A program made the position numbers and the translations under genes. From Thermoflexia bacterium (GTDB lineage: Bacteria > Chloroflexota > Anaerolineae > B4-G1 > SLSP01), in NCBI GenBank assembly GCA_030605705.1, contig JAUWHU010000057.1:1-9025 (forward strand): DNA of 9,025 bases, given 5' to 3'. Below, piece by piece: positions 1-6,800 of the stretch (position 1 is the first letter of the stretch; every line of letters starts with the position of its first letter). The notes beneath the pieces are model-generated. The model did no database searches. It had not been told where the DNA came from and saw only the letters and a program-made list of their open reading frames with translations.

Positions 1-1
1 C

Positions 2-427
2 TGGCGCAGCCCGGTGGTGCAGGTGATCACCGAAATCGTGCATGTCAACGTGCCCTACACCCCGTGGCCGGAAAGTGTGGCGGTCTCAGTGACGCTGACG
101 GCGCAGGGGATCAGCAGCCCGGTCATCACCATCCCCGTGGGCAGCGCGGTGGAGTGGGTCTCGATGCTGACAGCCACCGACACCATCACCGACTTGATCC
201 AGTGGAGCGAAAATCCTATCCTGCATCCCAAGAGCGACCTTGACCCGTTGGAGAATGTGCAGGGCTTCGACGCCGGCTATCTCGAACCGGGGCGGGTTTA
301 CCGGCGAGAGTTTGACTGGCCGGGGATATATGAGTATACTGATGCTGCCGGGCACAGCGGTACCATTGTCGTCACCGGCGATGTGAAGATCTACCTCCCA
401 CTGGTGCTCAGGAACTACGCACCCTAG
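2..427 (+). CDS. Secreted protein, C-terminal part, with cupredoxin-like domain and YLPLVLRN tail (5' partial)
   Basis: The frame is already open at base 2 and ends at TAG 425-427, so this is the 3' end of a gene that starts upstream. The GTG codons at 14 and 17 are internal and have no ribosome binding site. The 141 visible residues are beta-rich. The segment VGSAVEWVSML followed by FDWPGIYEYTDAAGHSGTIVV matches the last strands of a cupredoxin fold, where the family normally reads PGxYxYxC...H...M. Here the copper Cys is absent (the Y-E-Y is followed by T-D), the upstream His position reads D-T-I-T, and only one His remains. A type 1 copper centre is therefore unlikely, and a structural or binding role is inferred. 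The protein ends IYLPLVLRNYAP, a hydrophobic tail ending in Arg-Asn that I recognise from many exported Chloroflexota proteins; its function is not established as far as I know. Extracellular location is inferred. The fold call is moderate and the substrate is unknown. Confidence 0.8.
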   Translation, partial: WRSPVVQVITEIVHVNVPYTPWPESVAVSVTLTAQGISSPVITIPVGSAVEWVSMLTATDTITDLIQWSENPILHPKSDLDPLENVQGFDAGYLEPGRVYRREFDWPGIYEYTDAAGHSGTIVVTGDVKIYLPLVLRNYAP

Positions 428-449
428 CCTTCCATCCCTCTATACGGCG

Positions 450-480
450 AGACCTCCGAGGTTCCGAACCTCGGAGGTCT
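450..480. repeat. Perfect 31-bp palindrome (15-bp arms, 1-base centre), possible terminator or mobile palindrome
   Basis: The left arm agacctccgaggttc (450-464) and right arm gaacctcggaggtct (466-480) are exact reverse complements around the single base at 465. The palindrome begins 22 bases after the stop of the upstream gene, so the transcript could fold into a strong hairpin there. No T-run follows (the next bases are aaataccggg), so it is not a classic intrinsic terminator. A hairpin that stabilises the 3' end, or a copy of a dispersed intergenic palindrome family, fits equally well. GAGGTT/AACCTC-type palindromes are common between genes in Chloroflexota genomes; this is from memory and was not searched. 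Confidence 0.85.
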
Positions 481-543
481 AAATACCGGGAACGTCACAG
501 CATGAACGCCAGGATGGACAGGGAGACCTTGATGGTGGTTTTC

Positions 544-597
544 GTAGCCGCGATTTCCCTGGCGCGCCGGCCTGCGAGGTATGGAAACCTCGGCTAC
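544..597. repeat. Imperfect inverted repeat in the intergenic spacer
   Basis: The left arm gtagccgcgatttcc (544-558) pairs with the right arm ggaaacctcggctac (583-597) with two mismatches in 15 positions. The 24-base loop contains the GGCGCGCC palindrome at 561-568. The right arm contains an AACCTCGG-type core that partly resembles the arms of the palindrome at 450-480, so the two may belong to related dispersed repeats. No function is evident. Confidence 0.6.
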
Positions 598-660
598 ATG
601 GCCCCACGTTATTGAGAGGATACGTTTGGAGTTATTTATGAAGTCCATTTCAGTAAACAA

Positions 661-688
661 ACGCACCACGCACCACGCATCACGCATC
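661..688. repeat. Four tandem 7-bp repeats (ACGCAYC)
   Basis: The units are acgcacc, acgcacc, acgcatc and acgcatc, head to tail, just upstream of the ribosome binding site of the giant gene. Heptanucleotide tandem repeats between genes are known as STRR elements in filamentous cyanobacteria, and similar ones occur in Chloroflexota. Their position in the probable 5' leader means that copy-number change would alter leader length, but no regulatory role can be shown. Confidence 0.85.
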
Positions 689-710
689 ATGTCAAATTAA
701 CGTTCCATAC

Positions 711-716
711 AAGGAG
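711..716 (+). promoter_or_regulatory. Ribosome binding site of the giant RHS gene
   Basis: AAGGAG lies six bases before the ATG at 723, which is near-ideal spacing. It fixes this start, and the signal peptide that follows directly confirms it. Confidence 0.9.
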
Positions 717-722
717 AACACG

Positions 723-836
723 ATGAAAACCAGTAGCCGTTGGATCCACAGGTTGTACAGAGCTACGTCGTTGCTCTGCGTTGTAAGTTTGCTTTTATCG
801 AGCCTACCCCTACTGCCGGCCACGCCAGTCTACGCC
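723..836 (+). other. Sec signal peptide of the giant protein
   Basis: Residues 1-38 show a basic n-region (K2, R6, H9, R10, R13), a hydrophobic core around SLLCVVSLLLSSLPLLP (residues 16-32), and V-Y-A before Q39, which fits the A-x-A-like signal peptidase I rule. No lipobox cysteine sits at the cleavage site. The n-region is longer than average but the overall length is normal for a Gram-positive-like or Chloroflexota exporter. Confidence 0.9.
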
Positions 837-3800
837 CAAGAAGGGACAGAGCCTACCCCCAGCGGCCAGGGACAGATCGGTGACCAGCCACAACACGGCA
901 CTGGCGTCAAGCATCCGACCCCCAGCGGCCAGGGGCAACCGTCCGTCCCCGGCCCGCCGGGCGTGATGGTGAATGCCTTCAACGGCAACCTCCACTATCA
1001 CCGGATAGACTTGACGACCTCAGCAGACAGGTTTCCCGCCCCCATCATCCAGAGCGAGCTGAGTTATAGCAGCCTGTGCAGCGGGGAGGACCGTGGCTTT
1101 GGTTTCGGCTGGCGCTTCGGTTACGATATGGCCTATCGGGAGGAAGATGATGGAGACGTCACCATCCTCTGGCCAGACGGCCGGGAGGATCGCTTTGACA
1201 ACCAGGGCGATGGAGAGTTTACCGCACCCCCCGGTGTTCACGATACCCTCACCCGCCCCAGCACTGATGTCTATCGCCTGACCGGACTGGAGGGAACTGT
1301 CTATTACTTTGACAGCGCCCGTCATCGCCACATTACGCGCCTGGAAGCGGAGAACGGTCTGGCCTTGGTCTTCACCTACGATGCCAACAACCGTCTCACC
1401 ACCCTCCAGGACGTCTACGGACGGACACTCCGCTTGACCTACGATGGCAACGGCCGGGTCATCCGCATCACCCACGATTTCCTAAACCGCTCGCTGGACT
1501 TGGCCTACGACGATGACGACAATCTGGCGGCGATTACCGATCCCGCCGGGCAGATAACCAACTATGGCTACAGCAGCCACCGTTTAAGCCGGGTTACTCT
1601 TCCCGACGGTCGGAAGTACACCTGTTCCTACACCGATAATGACCAGGTCACCGCCATCCGGGGGAGTTACGGCAGTTGGGATTTCTCCTCCCACGGCAGT
1701 TGGATATCTTGGTTCTATCGCACCGTGGATGGCCAGGTCCGCCGCACCGTATACGAATTTGACGACAAAGGGCGGGTCACCCAGATCGAAGACCCGCTGG
1801 GCAGCCTGACCCGCTTCGAGTGGGATTCTCAGGATAACCTCATCGCTGCCACCGACGCCGAAGGGCAGCGGATGACCTATACATACAACGAGTACGGGAA
1901 TATCCACACTCAAACCGATCCCCTGGGCTACACTTCCATTTTCACGCGTGCGGCGATGAGCACTCACCTGGTAGGTAGCCAAGACGAACTGGGCCAGGTC
2001 TGTACCTACTCCTTCGATGACCACGGGAACCTGGTCTCGACCCGCGATCCTTTGGGCCACGAGCGTACCTTTACTTATGAGGCAACTGGTCGGCTTCTCT
2101 CGGAAACAGACCCCTTGGGCTACATCACTTCTTACGAGCGCGATGCCTACGGACGCCAAACGCACGTCCACAACTCCCTCGGCAATACAGGCGTTCTCGC
2201 TTATGACCCCTCAGGTGGGATTAGCACTTTCCGAGATCCATTCGGCAACACGGTGACCACCACGTACAATCTTCTGGGCTGGCCCGTCAGCATGGTTGAT
2301 GATCTGGGTCATCAGATGACCAAAGAGTACGATGTTGAGGGCCGCCTGACCCGCCAGACCGACCCCCTGGGGCGCGTCCAACAGTATCAATATGATGAGG
2401 CCGGATACCCCTCTAGTTATATCGATCCCCGTGGGGTAGTCGAAAGATACCAATATGACGAGGCCGGCAATCTGTTACGAGCGACAGACGGCAATGGACA
2501 TACGCTCCGCTTCGAGTACGACTCGCTGGATAACATGATCCGCAGCACTGACCCCAACGACCAAAGCACTTCGTTTACCTACGACCGCCTCGGGCGTCCC
2601 ACCGGCTTAACCGCTCCAGATGGCGCCACCGTTCGTTATGAAAACGATGCACTGGGACACCTGGTGCGTATTGACTATCCTGGCGACAATGACGTTACTT
2701 ATGCTTACGATGCCCGCAGCCAGCTCACAGAGGCCCGCAATAACGACGCCGTCATCCGTTATGCCCACGACGCCGTCGGGAATCTGCTTCGCCAGGTGGT
2801 CGCCATCGCGACCCAAACTTACACGACGACCTACAGTTACGATGCCGGGGGCCACCGCCTCACCATGACGGACCCCGATGGCGGAGTGACCCGCTACGGG
2901 TACGACGGGCTGAGCCGCCTGGTGGTCATCACCGGCACCCGGGGACTGGCGACCCGCTTCGAGTACGATGCCGCCGGACGGATGACGCGCAAGTCCCTGC
3001 CCAACGGCAACTATGTGACCTACACCTACGACGCCGTCCACAATCTTCTCTCCCTGACGGAATATGACGAGGACGATCAGGTCATGGGGGGCGAATCTTA
3101 TGGATACGATGCCGCCGGATGGCGCACCCGCCGCACTGACCTCCTCACCGGCCAGGTGCTCACCTACGCCTACGACGCGGCGGGGCAACTGGTGGGCTAT
3201 CAAGAGGACGGCAGTGAGACCACCTACACCTACGATAGAGCCGGCAACCGTCTCTCCCAGACAAGTGATAGTCAGACCATCGCCTACACGTATGACGCAG
3301 CCAACCAGCTTCTCCGGACCGAGCAAAGTTCCCCGGCCCAATTCACCTACGATGCCCGGGGCAATCTGGCGGCCCGCACCACAGCCACCGGCGACAGCAC
3401 CTACACTTATGACGCATGGAACCGGCTGACTGAAGCCCAATTAGCCGACGGCAGCACTGTGACCTATCAATACGGCCCCGACGGACAACTGCTGGCCCGC
3501 ACTGACGCTGCTGGCACGGTCTCTTACATCTACGATGGAGTCAATTTGCTGATGGAAAAGGCTCCTGATGGAACGACCCTGGCCCAGTACACAATGACTC
3601 CAGCTACCGACGATTTGATCAGCCTGGAACGGGGAGGCACTGCCTACTATGCCCATCGCGACGCCCTGGGCAGCCTTACCGCACTAAGCGATGACACAGG
3701 CGCCATAGTCGAACGCTATGCTTACGACCCCTTCGGCGTCCCCCTGACGCCCATTCCCGTCCGGCAGCCGGCCTTCACCGGCCGTCCTTATGACCCGGCC

Positions 3801-6800
3801 GTGGGCCTCTACGACATGCGCAATCGAACCTACGCGCCGGCTCTCGGACGGTTCCTCCAGCGAGATCCGCTAGGCGCCGTCTCAGGACTAAACTTTTACA
3901 TCTACGTGTGTAATAACCCCACCAATGAGACAGATCTCCTGGGTTTTGGGGATAATGATGGATACTGGTGGAACGTCGTTAGTGCTGCCTGGGATACAGC
4001 CATCGGCGCCGGAGAGGTAGGCTTGGGAATAGCGGGAATTGTCGCTCCCGAGCCCGCCACCACGGTAGGAGGCGTTTTCCTCTTCACCAAGGGCTGTGGA
4101 GATGCCTGGTTGGGTGCAGCAAACCTTATGAACGCCATCCTGGGAAAGAAGAGCAATATCCCTTCCAACACTTTTGATGCCCTGGCGCAGGGATCGGCGT
4201 ATGCACTGGGTCTGTCGCCAAAGAATAAAGAGTTATTGCGAATCGCCTTTGCCATGGCCGACATGCTGGCGACGGGAAAGATGGATCCGTTCAAAAGTGT
4301 AAGTTTCTTTGCAAAAGGTGGCAAGTTGGCTTCCAATATGGCCAGAACTGCCAAAGGATTGGCTAGTGTGCTGGGTAAATTCGGTGATATCAAATGGAGC
4401 ATAGACAAGGCTGTTGAGGCCAAGGGGTATTGGTATGTACCTGGAGTGGGGCCAAACGGTAAAGAGGTGATACTAAAGATCAAGCCCCCCAAGCGTCTCA
4501 AGGACCACTCGGACGACACCCTCTCCGTCGCCTCCCCCCAGTTCCCGGCCGCCGGCGCCACCGGCCTGACCACCAATCTCCATTCTCCATCCTCCATTCT
4601 CCAATCTCCCCTCTACCGCCGCACGCCGCGCATCGCTATCCTCTGGAACGGCTTCCCCGAGGAAGCCGGCGCCTTTCTCAACAGCCTCGGCGAACCCTAC
4701 GACACGCTGGACGTGGACTTCTCCCCTGTCGTGGCCGCCCTCTATCCCGTCCTGCTCATCCCCTCCGGCGGCCTCTACGGACTGGAGGGCTCCGCCTCCT
4801 TCCGCGCCCGGCTGGAAGCCTACGTTGCCGGGGGCGGTACCATCCTCGTCTCTGCCCAGCAAAAGGGCTACGAGTTTGCCGCCCTCCCCGGGGGACTCTC
4901 CGGCTACGGCTGGGCCGAGGACCAATCCTGCTTCAACGCCTCGGTTTACTTCCCCCAGTACCACCAGGCCCTCTCCGGCTTTAACGGGCAATACCTGACC
5001 ACTCTGGTGGATGGTTACTTTACCACTTATCCCACTAACACCGTCTCCCTGCTCGACCGGGACAAGAACGGCTACCCGGCGGCGCTCTTGTACCCCTACG
5101 GCGATGGCTACGTCATGGCCACGACCATCTACGCCGACTGGGGGCACAGCAACTACCAATGTACCCGTCACGACCACCGCGTCTGGCGCGACCTCATCGC
5201 CTGGGGCACGCTGGCCGGGGCGACCACAGGGGCGACCGCAGAGGGGGCGACCACAGAGGGTCGCCCCTACCCTGATTTTTCCCCCGGCGAACCGGTGACC
5301 GTCTCGGTGCGCCTCCAGAATGCTTCCGGCCAGGACGCCACCGCCGCCCGGCTGATCTTCCTCGACCCGGACAAAAACATCTTTGAAGAGCAGACCATCA
5401 CCGTCACCGTCTCCGCCGGCGACCAGGTCACTATCACCCACACACCCCTACACCCAACCTCCCTGGGCGTCTGGGCCGTGGACTATGTGCTGCTGGACGA
5501 TGACGGCTACGTTATCCAGGACCAGGCCATCGGCGCCGCCTTTGTCGTCAGCGATCCGGCCGCCTCCATCGGCCCGGCCCGCCCCTGGGATTTCTGGACC
5601 ACCGCCCCCTCCGAGTACTGGGCGCAGGGCATGACCGGCGAGTTCACCTTCCACATTCGCAACCGCACGGCCAGCGCCCGGGACAACGTACAAGTACGCT
5701 ACGTCTTCTACCACCATGCCATGGAGACGGGCGACCCAACCTATGGGCGGCCCGATCTCCTGATCCATGACGTGGGCGCCGTCCCGGCCAACAGTGAGAT
5801 CACCTTTACCGTGCAAGCGACAATGCTGACCAAGGACCGGATCTTTGGCTATCTGTATGAAGACGGCCGCCAAAAACTCCGGAACTCCTTCCAAATCCGC
5901 TCCTGGCCGGCGGCGGCCCAGGCGACCGTCCAACCGGCCCAGGACTCGTACTATGTAGGCCAGCCGGTCACCGTCACCGTCACCCTGACCAACACCGAGC
6001 AGGCCCCCTACGCCGCCACCGCCCGCCTGCAAGCTACGGCCCCCGGCGGAGCGACCTTTGACCTCCAAGAGCAGCCCTTCACCCTGGATGCAGAGGGGAG
6101 CGTCGCCGCCTTAGTCTACACGCTGACTATGCCCGTCACCCCCACCTTTGGTTTACACACTCTGCAGGTGGAAGCCCTGCGCGATGGCCAGGTGGTCGGT
6201 TTTGGTCAGGCTCATTTTGACCTGCCCAGCCCCCACATAGCCGTCACCGTGCAGGGGCCGGACGCTTATCGTCTGGGCCAGGACAACACCGTCGCCTTTA
6301 TCCTGGAGAACCAGGGCGGCACAATAGTGGACGATGGCGCCTTCAACGTGCGCCTGGAAGCGCCCGGTGGCCAGACCCTCTGGAACGCCAGTGACGCCTT
6401 CACCCTGGACGGCTGGCAGGCGGTTACCTTTACCCACTCGGTTCCTTTCTCCACCGCCCTGGGGGTCTACCGCTTCGTCTACGAGACGCGCATGCATGGC
6501 GGCCTCATCTCCCGCGACGCCACGGAGGCGCCCGCCGCCTACGCCGTCACCCGTGAGACGGACAAGTCCCGCTACTCCGGTGGGGAGACGCTGGTCGTCA
6601 CCGTCACCGTGCAGAACATCGGCGACTTTCGCGAGACGCTGGATGTGTCCCTGGAAGTGCCCGCCGCCCCCTTCAGCCAGACCCAGACCACGACGCCTGA
6701 CGTAGGACAAGTTATCAACCTGTCCTACCAGGTAGAACTGGATACCGCCATCCCCGGCGGTGTGCATCCGATGACCGTCACCCTGACCACCGGCGGGGGT

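Larger units (their letters stand above)
428..722. other. Intergenic spacer made largely of repeats
   Basis: This 295-base gap separates the two plus-strand genes and holds the two hairpin repeats and the heptamer array. The AT-richer stretch at about 612-660 is the most plausible place for a promoter of the downstream gene, but I see no convincing -35/-10 pair. A 37-codon plus-strand frame (502-615) lacks a ribosome binding site and runs across the hairpin, so it is not annotated as a gene. The long gap and hairpins suggest that the giant gene has its own promoter and is not in an operon with the upstream gene. Confidence 0.6.

Noticed and set aside
450..480. Palindrome as a classic rho-independent terminator
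   Set aside because: The hairpin is strong but no T-run follows, so it is listed as a repeat with only a possible termination role.
502..615. Plus-strand 37-codon frame in the spacer
   Set aside because: It has no ribosome binding site, crosses the imperfect hairpin and has no recognisable feature.
612..660. Promoter for the giant gene
   Set aside because: The stretch is AT-richer but no -35/-10 pair with proper spacing is convincing.
424..690. Minus-strand 88-codon frame across the intergenic spacer
   Set aside because: It runs through the heptamer array and both hairpins, and its first residues are simply the translated heptamers, so it is unlikely to be a real protein.
2607..3440. Minus-strand open frame of 277 codons with periodic GVVGVG-like sequence
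   Set aside because: The periodicity is the shadow of the YD repeats on the other strand, since regular TAC/GAC codons give regular GTA/GTC codons in reverse.
1371..3570. YD repeats as a DNA-level tandem array or CRISPR-like structure
   Set aside because: The repetition is at the protein level with divergent codons. There are no conserved DNA repeats with unique spacers.
4473..6068. Two minus-strand open frames (4473-5441 and 5448-6068)
   Set aside because: They are antisense to the tip, GATase-like and Ig-like region, show low-complexity Gly/Asp-rich translation, have no supported start and match no domain.
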